A stretch of DNA of 14,088 nucleotides from Bacteroidales bacterium (GTDB lineage Bacteria; Bacteroidota; Bacteroidia; Bacteroidales; UBA3824), in the NCBI GenBank assembly GCA_017530465.1, contig JAFXMJ010000112.1, positions 1 through 14,088 of the forward strand. The letters run 5' to 3'. Position 1 is the first letter of the stretch. The number at the start of each line of letters is the position of its first letter. Shown piece after piece: positions 6,388-13,794 of this stretch. Below the pieces are notes generated by a model, which had not been told where the DNA came from, ran no database searches, and saw nothing but the letters and a program-made list of their open reading frames with translations. A program made the translations under genes and the position numbers.

Positions 6388-8697
6388 CATCCGCGCCCGC
6401 TCCTCATTGCCCGCGCCAGCGCCTTTATACTTGGATTTGGCATGGTTGAAGCGGTATTTTACCGTCAGAGTAAACTCTCTTGAATCGCTCTTTTTGTGAA
6501 TGTCCAAAAAACCTGTTTCAGTGCTGAGGCGTATATCGTTGCGCGTTTTGTAAAAAATGTCCACAACGCCGATTTCAACGCTTAACGCATCATTCAAAAA
6601 CGATTTTTCAATGTACGCCTCAAAATTGAAATAGTCTCGGCTTAAATAAACATATTCGTAATTGCCTTTGCCGTTGTAATAACAATCCACCTCAAAATAC
6701 CAGCCGTTGTCAAACGAAAAACTGTTTTCAAATGTTACCTTGCAAAACGGTTTTGAAAATGATTTCGTAACACCTTCTGAAACGCCGTCAAGCCATTGTT
6801 TTTGAAACATAACCTCAAAATTCGGGCTGTAAAATCCAAACTCAGGAGCAGCAGCGAACTGAATACCCAATGTCGGCAGATTTTTTATATTTATCGGCAC
6901 AACTTTCTCAACCTCAGGATTTTGTGGCTCAACCGTCTGCCACAACGCGATATAATTTGAAGTGTTGGTATACGACACACCGAGTTGCATAAAACCCGCC
7001 GATGTCATAAGCGAAAGGTCGCGGATAATTGCGGGTTTGAGTTTCGGGTCGCCATATTCTCTGTGATAACGGCTCGTGTAACTGACTGAATTTCTAAGTT
7101 CAAAATACGTCGGACGGCGGATTTTTTCGCTGTAAGAAAGCATCGTTTGAACTACGCCTAATTGTGTTGCAATCGAAGCCGACGGGAAAAGTTCATCATA
7201 TTTGCGACTGGCGTTTTCATCTTTTACGCCTTCGTTAAAATACTCAAAATTAATATGTTCGTATCTTAACCCTGCTTTTAACTGCACTTTTTCGGCAATT
7301 AAATATCCGTATTCGAAAAACCAAGCTATGTTTTGCTGTTTGTCCTGAGATTTCGCCGTCGGAACGTATTCTTCCGCAAAACTCAAATAATCGTCCTTTC
7401 TGTCGGTAAAAGAAGTTTCCGTTCCGAATGAAAAATCGCCGCCGAACAAGTTATGACCCAAAACAAGTTTTTGCGCAAAAAATCTGTTGGTTATGGAATT
7501 TTTAGATTTGATTTCACGATTTTCGTAACTATTACTCAAATCAAAATTTACGTCGCTCTTTTCTGTGTTTTGTCTCATAAAATCGGCGTTAAAGCTCACT
7601 GAAAATCCGCTCACGACACCGTTGTAATATGTGTTCAAAAGGTGTTTGCCTCCGTCTCTTTCTGATTCGCCACTTACCGACACATTGTCGTAGAACTCAT
7701 CGTCTTTGAAAACAGAAAGATTGTTCACAAAATTGTTATGGTCTGTGGTACTGAGCGTTGCAGTGTATTTAGCACCGAAAGAGTTTTTCTCATCCACCTG
7801 ATAATTGAAGCCGCCGGTGAGCGGAATGTAATCGTACTTAGAATTGTAATCAACGTCGTTGGTGTTTTTCCAATGATAATTGGAATTGTTGGTAATCTCA
7901 CCCCATTGTTCTTCAAAACTATTGTAAAGCGAATAACGCAAATTTGCAAAAACATCAAGTTTGTTTTTGCGGTAATTCATATTCAATACCTCAATCAAAT
8001 CAGCGTTTTGACTTTGAAAATACTCGGATTTGAAGTTAAAACCAAATCCTTCGCCGACGGGTTTCAAAGTCGTAATTCTGATGACGGACTTTACTTCGGC
8101 ATCATATTGCGCGCCCGGATTGGTGATAACTTCCACGTTTTTAATATTTTCGGGTGCAATGGATTCCAATTCATTGTTGTCCCGAACTTTGACGCCGTTG
8201 ATATAAATCTCCGACTTGCCTTTGCCAAACACCTCAAAGCCATCCTTGGTCTTGATGACACCAGGAATCTTGTCCAACATTCGCTCCGTGCTGCCCACTT
8301 TGGCGAGCAACGTGTTCTGAACGTCCGTTACCATTGCGCCGTCCTTGATGCGCGTCTTTGGCAACCCAGCCGAAACGGTGATTTCGTCAAGCATCAAATC
8401 CGCCGCCTTCAATACGATAAAGCTGCAATCAGAGTTGGCACTCTGCATTTTGCCCTCATATCCAAGGCACGAAATACTTATAAAAGCGGCGGCATCACTT
8501 TTATTATTAATAGTGAATTTGCCATCGACATCCGTTATCGTGCCGTCAACGAATGAAGAATCGCTTGCCATCAGGACGACGTTAGCAAAAGCGACGGGTG
8601 AATTGTTTTCGGCGACAATCGCGCCGGAAATTGTCTGTGCAAAAGTTGCTGCACCCGTCAAAACCGCAAACAAAATTGTGATAAAAAAAGTTTTCAT
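6385..8697 (-). CDS. Outer-membrane beta-barrel protein, TonB-receptor-like (PF14905 type)
   Basis: A 770-aa protein with a signal peptide (MKTFFITILFAVLTGAATFA, then QT). Residues about 22-100 form a carboxypeptidase-regulatory-like beta domain (ISGAIVAENNSPVAFANVVL, ITDVDGKFTI). A plug-like domain follows (about 105-215: LDEITVSAGLPKTRIKDGAM, ERMLDKIPGVIKTKDGFEVF, EIYINGVKV, VEVITNPGAQYDAEVKSVI). The rest is a beta-barrel ending in FTLTVKYRFNHAKSKYKGAG plus a short basic tail, the usual ending of 'outer membrane beta-barrel family' proteins. No canonical SusD partner or TonB box was recognised. The likely role is uptake or binding at the outer membrane; the ligand is unknown. It is divergent from the TPR-HTH regulator, with a promoter TTG-N20-TAATTTTG just upstream. 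Codon use is AT-richer than in the flanking genes, more so in the barrel than in the plug. Its TAA stop directly abuts the GH97 stop. Confidence 0.9.
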   Translation of the reverse strand: MKTFFITILFAVLTGAATFAQTISGAIVAENNSPVAFANVVLMASDSSFVDGTITDVDGKFTINNKSDAAAFISISCLGYEGKMQSANSDCSFIVLKAADLMLDEITVSAGLPKTRIKDGAMVTDVQNTLLAKVGSTERMLDKIPGVIKTKDGFEVFGKGKSEIYINGVKVRDNNELESIAPENIKNVEVITNPGAQYDAEVKSVIRITTLKPVGEGFGFNFKSEYFQSQNADLIEVLNMNYRKNKLDVFANLRYSLYNSFEEQWGEITNNSNYHWKNTNDVDYNSKYDYIPLTGGFNYQVDEKNSFGAKYTATLSTTDHNNFVNNLSVFKDDEFYDNVSVSGESERDGGKHLLNTYYNGVVSGFSVSFNADFMRQNTEKSDVNFDLSNSYENREIKSKNSITNRFFAQKLVLGHNLFGGDFSFGTETSFTDRKDDYLSFAEEYVPTAKSQDKQQNIAWFFEYGYLIAEKVQLKAGLRYEHINFEYFNEGVKDENASRKYDELFPSASIATQLGVVQTMLSYSEKIRRPTYFELRNSVSYTSRYHREYGDPKLKPAIIRDLSLMTSAGFMQLGVSYTNTSNYIALWQTVEPQNPEVEKVVPINIKNLPTLGIQFAAAPEFGFYSPNFEVMFQKQWLDGVSEGVTKSFSKPFCKVTFENSFSFDNGWYFEVDCYYNGKGNYEYVYLSRDYFNFEAYIEKSFLNDALSVEIGVVDIFYKTRNDIRLSTETGFLDIHKKSDSREFTLTVKYRFNHAKSKYKGAGAGNEERARM

Positions 8698-8728
8698 TGC
8701 GTGTAATTTTTGTTGATGTTTTACGACG

Positions 8729-8759
8729 CAAAATTATAGCGGAGCATTTTCAGTTGCAA
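8729..8759 (-). promoter_or_regulatory. Promoter of the beta-barrel gene, TTG-N20-TAATTTTG
   Basis: Read on the minus strand: TTG (8759-8757), 20 bp, then TAATTTTG (8736-8729), a full match to TAnnTTTG. Transcription would begin near 8722, about 25 nt before the ATG. The -33 TTG lies inside one of the TTGCAA palindromes (8754-8759). Confidence 0.65.
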
Positions 8760-8891
8760 TAGGTGTTGCAATTGCTACAATTATAACATACTTATAATTA
8801 ACGTGTTGCAATGATGCAACGTTTGAAATTGCAACAGCGAAAATGATATTGTAATGTTGCAACATCCGAAAAATAGCCGTATCTTTGCAAC
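8753..8891. promoter_or_regulatory. Cluster of TTGCAA palindromes, putative operator array
   Basis: Six copies of the self-complementary hexamer TTGCAA lie at 8754, 8766, 8806, 8829, 8857 and 8885. Most are extended as GTTGCAAT or ATTGCAAC, and 8856-8863 is the full palindrome GTTGCAAC. A degenerate seventh copy, ATGCAAC, lies at 8814-8820 and forms the inverted repeat GTTGCA-N4-TGCAAC with the copy at 8805. Other palindromes are GCAATTGC at 8768-8775 and two TTATAA at 8781 and 8792. All lie in the 212-bp region between the divergent beta-barrel and regulator genes. The copies at 8754 and 8857 contain the -33 boxes of the two promoters, and the copy at 8885 overlaps the regulator's -7 box. 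Binding by the adjacent regulator is an inference. Confidence 0.7.
8857..8887 (+). promoter_or_regulatory. Promoter of the TPR-HTH regulator gene, TTG-N20-TATCTTTG
   Basis: TTG at 8857-8859, 20 bp, then TATCTTTG at 8880-8887, a perfect match to TAnnTTTG. Transcription would begin near 8893-8895, leaving a short leader of about 15 nt before the ATG at 8910. Both boxes overlap TTGCAA palindromes, so a factor bound there would occlude or contact RNA polymerase. Confidence 0.7.
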
Positions 8892-8909
8892 GGAAAACAA
8901 TTTTGAGCA

Positions 8910-10478
8910 ATGAAATTCTTAAAACTTTTAATAGCATTTACAATGTTTTTGGTGGCGTGTGGCGAAAGACCGCTGCCAAACCAAGACCTAATGTCGGCGT
9001 ATGAGTTCGTCAAAAAGGGCGAATTCAGTACGTCAAAAAAAATCGCCGACAATGCGCCCCGCCTCACCGCTGCCGACAGCGCAATGTATAGTATCATAGA
9101 AGGGGCTTTTGCAAATTACCAATTTGATTGGCACTACTGCGACAGCCTTGGAATCGAAAAAAGCATACATTTCTACGACGGCGACGACGAAAAATCAGCG
9201 TGGGCGCACCTGATAAAAGGCGTCATAATTTATAATTACGGTTCGTGGGACGATGCGATATTGCAAATGCGAACCGCCGAAAAACTTGCCGAAAAAACCA
9301 ACTGCAACGAACTGAAATTTACGATACAAATGCGGTTGGCGCAATGCAACATCAACTCGTACAATATGGAGGTGTATGGCGAAATTGCCGAAAAAATGGG
9401 ACAATATGCCGTTACAAATTACGACACAGCCGAATATTACTATTTTAAAACTGCGGCATACGAATTTGGCTGGTTAAGTTTGGACAGCGCGAAGTATTAT
9501 GCGCGAAAGGCGGTGGAATGTATTGAAAACGCACACGACAAAAACCGCGTATCTGTCTTTTTTTATTATACTTTTGCGGAATTATTTTGCGAAGAAGATG
9601 ATTCCTTGGCGGAAAAATACATCATTAAATCTTTTGAATTTGACACCTTGCGGCAGGCGTATTCGGTTTTGGGCAAAATATACCTGCACCGCAACGACGA
9701 AAACACTGCCAATCAATACTTTGCAAAATCGTGCGAAGGCAATTATTGGGTAGAAAACGAGTCGAAAATAAACACCTATTTGCACGAATTTTACGCCAGA
9801 AAAGATGATTTTAAGGCGGCGTACAATCACGCCTTGAAAACTATTGCTGCAAAGGATTCGATAATCAACTATTTGGAGAGCAACAACATCAAGCCCGTCC
9901 AAGCCAAGTTTGAAGCTGAAATAGAAAACCTCAAACTAAAATCATCTTTCGAGAAGAAAATTTTTCTGACAATATTGATTTCGGCAGTTATTTTGGCTGT
10001 TTTGGTGTTGGTGGTTGTTTTTCAGAAATACAAATTGGCGGAACGTTCGCGCAAAATCTCCGAAACTCAGCGTACAATCAACGATTACAATCAAAAAATC
10101 AACGAGTTGCAACGCACAAACACCGACCACAGCAACGAGGAAATCAAATATTTGCAGCAAAAAGTCAAGGCATTGGAAATGAAGTTTTCTGACATCTATG
10201 TTCGCGGCAAAGAACTTTATAGTCAGATACTTAACGACCAAAAAATCGGGCGTTGGAGCAAGGAAGATTACAAAAATTTCATCGACTATTACCAAAGCCT
10301 TGATTTCCTGTATGTTTACAGTTTTGAGACCGACTACACAAGCCTCACCGACCGTCAGAAAATTTTTCTTATCCTCCTCCACATCGGCAAGACCAAAGAA
10401 CAGGTGATGCAGATAATGACGATAGAAGAATCCAGTTTCCGCTCGATGAAGTCCAGGGCGGAAGGACAACGGAAATAG
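8910..10478 (+). CDS. Membrane-anchored TPR-type transcriptional regulator with C-terminal HTH
   Basis: A 522-aa protein. The N-terminus is a lipoprotein-type signal (LLIAFTMFLVAC, lipobox cysteine C17). Residues about 25-330 are helical and TPR-like (for example AWAHLIKGVIIYNYGSWDDA, LAQCNINSYNMEVYGEIAEK, SVLGKIYLHRNDENTANQYF). One membrane segment follows at about 351-371 (IFLTILISAVILAVLVLVVVF), then a coiled coil (about 375-425). The C-terminal domain contains LTDRQKIFLILLHIGKTKEQ and ends ESSFRSMKSRAEGQRK, similar in layout to the LuxR-like HTH of Bacteroidota TPR-TM-HTH regulators. Topology would be TPR outside the inner membrane and HTH in the cytoplasm, so it could sense a periplasmic signal and bind DNA directly. 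It is divergent from the beta-barrel gene, which is the likely target together with itself. It is AT-richer than the surrounding genes. Its TAG stop directly abuts the tadA stop. The HTH call is from pattern only. Confidence 0.75.
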   Translation: MKFLKLLIAFTMFLVACGERPLPNQDLMSAYEFVKKGEFSTSKKIADNAPRLTAADSAMYSIIEGAFANYQFDWHYCDSLGIEKSIHFYDGDDEKSAWAHLIKGVIIYNYGSWDDAILQMRTAEKLAEKTNCNELKFTIQMRLAQCNINSYNMEVYGEIAEKMGQYAVTNYDTAEYYYFKTAAYEFGWLSLDSAKYYARKAVECIENAHDKNRVSVFFYYTFAELFCEEDDSLAEKYIIKSFEFDTLRQAYSVLGKIYLHRNDENTANQYFAKSCEGNYWVENESKINTYLHEFYARKDDFKAAYNHALKTIAAKDSIINYLESNNIKPVQAKFEAEIENLKLKSSFEKKIFLTILISAVILAVLVLVVVFQKYKLAERSRKISETQRTINDYNQKINELQRTNTDHSNEEIKYLQQKVKALEMKFSDIYVRGKELYSQILNDQKIGRWSKEDYKNFIDYYQSLDFLYVYSFETDYTSLTDRQKIFLILLHIGKTKEQVMQIMTIEESSFRSMKSRAEGQRK

Positions 10479-10481
10479 TTA
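10471..10481 (+). repeat. Right copy of 11-bp direct repeat GGAAATAGTTA at a stop|stop junction
   Basis: Identical in sequence and orientation to 6377-6387. It covers the last lysine codon and the TAG stop of the regulator gene (10476-10478) and the reversed TAA stop of tadA (10479-10481). The bases just outside the repeat differ between the two copies (G before the left copy and C before the right; C after the left and T after the right). Confidence 0.9.
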
Positions 10482-10928
10482 TCTTTTCTTTCCGAAAAAC
10501 TCCTTCAATAATCCCGCGCACTCCTGCTCCATCACGCCGCCAACTACCACTGTCTTAGGGTGTAACAGCGACAATGACCGTGAAGATATGCAATTTTCGA
10601 TGATTCCGTAGCCACGTTGTGCATCGTGCGCACCATAGACGATGCGCCCAATCTGCGCCCACGCAAGCGCACCCGCGCACATAACACACGGTTCGAGGGT
10701 GACATAAAGCGTTGCCTCGGGCAGATATTTGCCGCCCTGCGCACTCGCCATAGTGAGAGCCTGCATCTCCGCGTGAGCGGTAACGTCGTTGAGCCGCTGA
10801 GTCATATTGTGCGCCCTCGCAACAATCCTCTCACCAACCACCACGACAGCCCCAACAGGAATCTCGTCTTCATCAAAAGCCTTCTGCGCCTCCTGCAACG
10901 CCGCCTTCATATAATAATTGTCGTCCAT
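10479..10928 (-). CDS. tadA: tRNA-specific adenosine deaminase TadA
   Basis: A 149-aa cytoplasmic zinc deaminase that converts the wobble adenosine (position 34) of tRNA-Arg(ACG) to inosine. The fold and active site are evident: EIPVGAVVVVGERIVARAHN, TAHAEMQAL with H52 (zinc) and E54 (proton shuttle), and LEPCVMCAGAL with C81 and C84 (zinc). GRIVYGAHDAQRGYG and the C-terminal LLKEFFGKKR are also family-typical. The frame is open upstream to 11006, but those codons overlap the preceding gene; the ATG at 10928-10926 gives the usual length and lies 16 bp after that gene's stop, suggesting co-transcription. A 13-bp palindrome TTCAATAATTGAA (10930-10942) fills the spacer. M7 is a possible alternative start. 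Its stop codon directly abuts the stop of the convergent regulator gene. Confidence 0.95.
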   Translation of the reverse strand: MDDNYYMKAALQEAQKAFDEDEIPVGAVVVVGERIVARAHNMTQRLNDVTAHAEMQALTMASAQGGKYLPEATLYVTLEPCVMCAGALAWAQIGRIVYGAHDAQRGYGIIENCISSRSLSLLHPKTVVVGGVMEQECAGLLKEFFGKKR

Positions 10929-10944
10929 TTTCAATAATTGAAGT

Positions 10945-12924
10945 TTACCTATCTGCCACGGTGTACATTCCACGGCATTTGGCGGAGATTGCGAAATCGT
11001 TGGCACTCATACCTGTGCGGATGATGGCAGTAGCCACGCCAGCCTCGCATTTTACGATTGACGGCGAGAGCATCTGTGCAGTGCCAGTAACATCAAATTC
11101 CACTCCTTCGTCACACGTAACCACCGTATTGCCGTTGCCATCAAGCACATAACAATGCACCATTATAATATCGTTGGCACCGATATGTGTGCCGCTCTCG
11201 TCAAGCACGAGCCTCAGGCGCACCGGCTCGCCAGGCGTTGAAACCACACATTCGGCTATCGGCGCGTCGTCCTTGTCGTAGCCAAACGCTTTGAGGGTGC
11301 CAGGTTTGGTACAATTGACATCATAATAAAAACTCGGATGCGGCAAATTGACCGACGACGGCGACATCTCAGGCGACCTTCGCCCAACCGAAACGCCATC
11401 CACAAACAATTCCACCTGATGACAGTTGCTGTAAATCCTCACGCCCTTGCTCTGTTCGGGTATCCAATACGACGCGATGATGCACACCGGGTCGGCAAAG
11501 GCACGAAGTTCCTCCTCGTCTATCTCGCGCTGCGACTGACTGAAATAATAAGCGAACTTGGGCATACGGGTGGCACTCATTACGCCATTGCTTGTCCCCT
11601 CGTCAAACATTGTGCAGACCGTGCCAGACCAATAGCGCGGCACAATGTCGTTGTACATTGACGACAGCCCCTGCGACTGCGCCAAAAGTTCTTGTTCCGA
11701 GCCGGTAATATCAGCCGCGACATCGCAGCCATACACACAGAGGTTGACATTGCCAAGCGACGCCGGCACGATGCAAGGATGATTGCGGCGCGTGTTGCTG
11801 TAAGAATCCTCATTGGTCTCCGCCACAAGGATGCCATAATGGTCGCAGGCGGAGAGAAACTCCTCCGTCACCATATAGCCGGAAGGTATCACGAGGTCAA
11901 ATCCGCCACGCTTGATTTTGTAAGCGTCGCGCCAATTGGCATTGCCGCCCACAGCCACGCCCACAAGCGGATAGCCCGACCTGAGCCTTACGCCGTGAAG
12001 TTGACGGTCGCGTCCGTTGAGCTTAAAGGCCTCCTCGGAGATGGAAATATCACGGAAGCCGAAGGTGATTTTTTTGGTGTCAACTACTTCACCGCCGCAC
12101 TCCAAATTGGCGACCACGGTATAAAGCCACGGATTTTCGATGTCCCAGGGGGTGATGCCACCTACCTCAATCGAATCGTCAAACACATCCGACATCCCGG
12201 CTCCAATGACGTGCGAGACACCGCCGCGTGCCATCTCCTTGCCGTTGTGGTCGAGAATATGGTACGAAAGCCGCGCCTTGCGAGCCTCCGAATACGAATT
12301 GCGAACCATAGCCTTGATTGCAAACTTGCCGTTGCCATCCGCGTAATGCGCATTGACCACTACGCCGCCAAACTGTCCCAGCCTCTCGTACTCATTGGTG
12401 ATGCTCAGCGAATCCTTGGCGATGAGCCAAACATTGTTGCAGATGGCACCGTCGGAGTCGAGCTTCACCACAACAGTGTTTTCGCCCGCCATCGGCACAA
12501 AATCCACTACAAAAGGCGTATTGCCATAATGCACCATAGACCTTATACCGTTGATCCATACTCCGCAATGATGCACCACACCTTCAAAAAACAGGCTCAA
12601 CCTCTTGCCCGACATTTCGCTCGGCACTACGAATTTGCGGTAATAATAGCAATTGCCGCCTACGCCGTCAGCCGAAATGCTGTCATACGACAGGCTCGCC
12701 ATACACCCCGAATGAGGCAATACGACGCGCTCGCAACCAGCCACGCTGCCGCCACTGAGCAGCTGCCTTTGCACTGCTATGGTGGACGATGAATCCGCTT
12801 TTATAAACTGCCACGACCCGTCCAACGAAACTCCGTCGACCCTGCCGCCAACATCACCATCGCACGCCGACAAGACCGACGCGCCAATGGCTATCAATAG
12901 CAAAAATACAATCCTTCTTGACAT
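10945..12924 (-). CDS. Divergent GH2-like lipoprotein, probably catalytically inactive
   Basis: A 659-aa protein with a lipoprotein signal (FLLLIAIGASVLSAC, C21), so likely membrane-anchored outside the cytoplasm. Domains follow GH2 beta-galactosidase/glucuronidase order: a jelly-roll sugar-binding domain (about 30-170: SLDGSWQFIK, YYYRKFVVP, SLFFEGVVHHCGVWINGI); an Ig-like domain (about 175-292, ending ITFGFRDISI); a barrel start (LNGRDRQLHGVRLRSGYP, CDHYGILVAETNEDS); then NHPCIVPASLGNVN (381-394). In active GH2 enzymes this last block reads SLGNE; here V393 replaces the acid/base glutamate. Only about 60 residues separate it from RMPKFAYYFSQSQR, far fewer than normal, so much of the barrel is missing. 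The C-terminus has a DUF4982-like domain (VELFVDGVSVGRR) and an Ig-like domain. The frame is intact, so it may be a binding protein rather than a relic. It precedes tadA. Confidence 0.8.
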   Translation of the reverse strand: MSRRIVFLLLIAIGASVLSACDGDVGGRVDGVSLDGSWQFIKADSSSTIAVQRQLLSGGSVAGCERVVLPHSGCMASLSYDSISADGVGGNCYYYRKFVVPSEMSGKRLSLFFEGVVHHCGVWINGIRSMVHYGNTPFVVDFVPMAGENTVVVKLDSDGAICNNVWLIAKDSLSITNEYERLGQFGGVVVNAHYADGNGKFAIKAMVRNSYSEARKARLSYHILDHNGKEMARGGVSHVIGAGMSDVFDDSIEVGGITPWDIENPWLYTVVANLECGGEVVDTKKITFGFRDISISEEAFKLNGRDRQLHGVRLRSGYPLVGVAVGGNANWRDAYKIKRGGFDLVIPSGYMVTEEFLSACDHYGILVAETNEDSYSNTRRNHPCIVPASLGNVNLCVYGCDVAADITGSEQELLAQSQGLSSMYNDIVPRYWSGTVCTMFDEGTSNGVMSATRMPKFAYYFSQSQREIDEEELRAFADPVCIIASYWIPEQSKGVRIYSNCHQVELFVDGVSVGRRSPEMSPSSVNLPHPSFYYDVNCTKPGTLKAFGYDKDDAPIAECVVSTPGEPVRLRLVLDESGTHIGANDIIMVHCYVLDGNGNTVVTCDEGVEFDVTGTAQMLSPSIVKCEAGVATAIIRTGMSANDFAISAKCRGMYTVADR

Positions 12925-12949
12925 AACTATTACGATAATGATAACGCCA

Positions 12950-12981
12950 CTAAATTACAAAAAAGAGCCTAAACCGCCAAA
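12950..12981 (-). promoter_or_regulatory. Putative promoter of the GH2-like gene
   Basis: On the minus strand, TTTG (12981-12978), 20 bp, then TAATTTAG (12957-12950): the Bacteroidota form with one mismatch in the -7 box. Transcription would start near 12943, leaving a leader of about 19 nt. The 167-bp divergent region 12925-13091 holds no gene, and no convincing promoter was found for the plus-strand TerB-like gene (nearest is TTAAATTG at 13058-13065, two mismatches). Confidence 0.45.
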
Positions 12982-13091
12982 TTTAATATATATGTGTAAA
13001 AAAAAGTCAGATGCACTTAAAAAAACTTAACTTTAATACACGGTGACGATATATTTATTAAATTGCGCCCGAGAAACTAAAACGAAACACA

Positions 13092-13673
13092 ATGGACAAC
13101 AAGACCGTAATATCATCGATCCTCAAAGATACGAGCGCGTGCGCCTTCCGCCTTAGCGACTACGGCTACGACGAGAGGCTTGCGTACATATCAATGATAG
13201 TATCGCTTGCGTGGGCAGACGGTAGCATCGACGACCGCGAACGCCGGCTCATCAATACAATCGCACAAGCCGCCGGCAGAGACATTGAGGAAGAACTCGA
13301 ATCAATCATCATCCAAAACAGGAAGTTCAGCCTCGACAAATATAACGAATGGGTGGACAACATCCACGACGAAAAGCTCAAAATCGGGCTTATAATCGAT
13401 ATGTTCCTCACGTCGTTCGCCGACAAGGTGCTCATGCAGTCGGAGACAATATATATGAAATACATCTCGCAAAAGCTCGGCATCAGTCAGCCACTATACA
13501 CCGAGATTCGCAAATGCGTGGAAGACATTCTCAACTACAAGGACGACGAGCAGCAGATACGTTACGAATACGGCCCGCTCAACAATCGTGAAAAGCAAGC
13601 CGACGCCCCCTCAGAATCGCTCCTCAGCAAATATCTTAAAGGCATTGCCAATACCTTAACCGCATTATTCTAA
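13092..13673 (+). CDS. TerB-like domain protein
   Basis: A 193-aa soluble protein with no signal peptide or membrane segment. Residues about 30-60 read YISMIVSLAWADGSIDDRER, the characteristic TerB-family 'ADG.(I/V)D..E' signature (D43, D47, E50), in an all-helical context. The second helical half (IGLIIDMFLTSFADKVLMQS) looks like the degenerate second repeat of the TerB fold. The tail from about residue 150 is charged and low in structure, ending in a short amphipathic helix (LLSKYLKGIANTLTALF). TerB-like domains are linked to tellurite or stress response in some bacteria and are metal-binding; in standalone proteins the role is mostly unknown, and no ter genes are nearby. It is divergent from the GH2-like gene and convergent with exbD, from which it is separated by a strong terminator. 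The ATG at 13092 is the first in frame; no Shine-Dalgarno sequence is evident. Confidence 0.75.
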   Translation: MDNKTVISSILKDTSACAFRLSDYGYDERLAYISMIVSLAWADGSIDDRERRLINTIAQAAGRDIEEELESIIIQNRKFSLDKYNEWVDNIHDEKLKIGLIIDMFLTSFADKVLMQSETIYMKYISQKLGISQPLYTEIRKCVEDILNYKDDEQQIRYEYGPLNNREKQADAPSESLLSKYLKGIANTLTALF

Positions 13674-13729
13674 CAGCGCATACACATCGCTGCCCATTAT
13701 TTTACGTCGGACACAGCACCTGACATAAC

Positions 13730-13773
13730 AAAAAGAAGGCATAAGAAATTTCACTTTCTTATGCCTTCTTTTT
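13730..13773. terminator. Bidirectional rho-independent terminator
   Basis: A perfect 19-bp inverted repeat, 13730-13748 with 13755-13773, and a 6-nt loop (TTTCAC). The arms begin AAAAAGAAGGC and end GCCTTCTTTTT, so each strand gives a hairpin followed by T. It lies between the convergent TerB-like and exbD genes and can end transcripts from both. The rest of the 121-bp gap (13674-13794) shows nothing else. Confidence 0.92.
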
Positions 13774-13794
13774 CAATCTGGGATTGTAAGCATC

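Larger units (their letters stand above)
6377..10481. other. Putative acquired two-gene module (receptor-like barrel plus regulator)
   Basis: The interval holds only the divergent beta-barrel and TPR-HTH regulator genes with their shared control region. It is flanked by the 11-bp direct repeat GGAAATAGTTA and is AT-rich compared with its flanks: single 60-base lines counted by hand inside gave 32-45% GC (for example 7261, 7441, 8221, 9541, 9661), against 55-65% outside (5341, 5701, 10681, 11941). Deleting one repeat and the interior would leave GH97 and tadA convergent with both stops intact. No transposase or integrase is present, so the mechanism is unknown. That it was acquired is an inference. 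Confidence 0.45.

Noticed and set aside
7738..8556. Plus-strand open frame opposite the beta-barrel gene
   Set aside because: The minus strand encodes a clear plug domain here; the antisense translation shows no domain or signal and has no promoter.
4528..8697. Polysaccharide utilization locus built from GH97 and the beta-barrel protein
   Set aside because: The barrel lacks SusC hallmarks and there is no SusD; the genes are convergent, and composition suggests the barrel gene has a different origin from GH97.
6377..10481. Classical transposon or integrative element at the GGAAATAGTTA repeats
   Set aside because: No transposase, integrase or terminal inverted repeats were found; only a module insertion of unknown mechanism can be proposed.
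10930..10942. Palindrome TTCAATAATTGAA in the GH2-like/tadA spacer as a terminator
   Set aside because: The stem is only six weak AT-rich pairs with a one-base centre and no T run, so it is unlikely to terminate; noted as a minor feature only.
11692..12792. 366-codon plus-strand open frame opposite the GH2-like gene
   Set aside because: H/R/A-rich antisense translation, no family resemblance; the minus strand has a lipoprotein signal and GH2 blocks in order.
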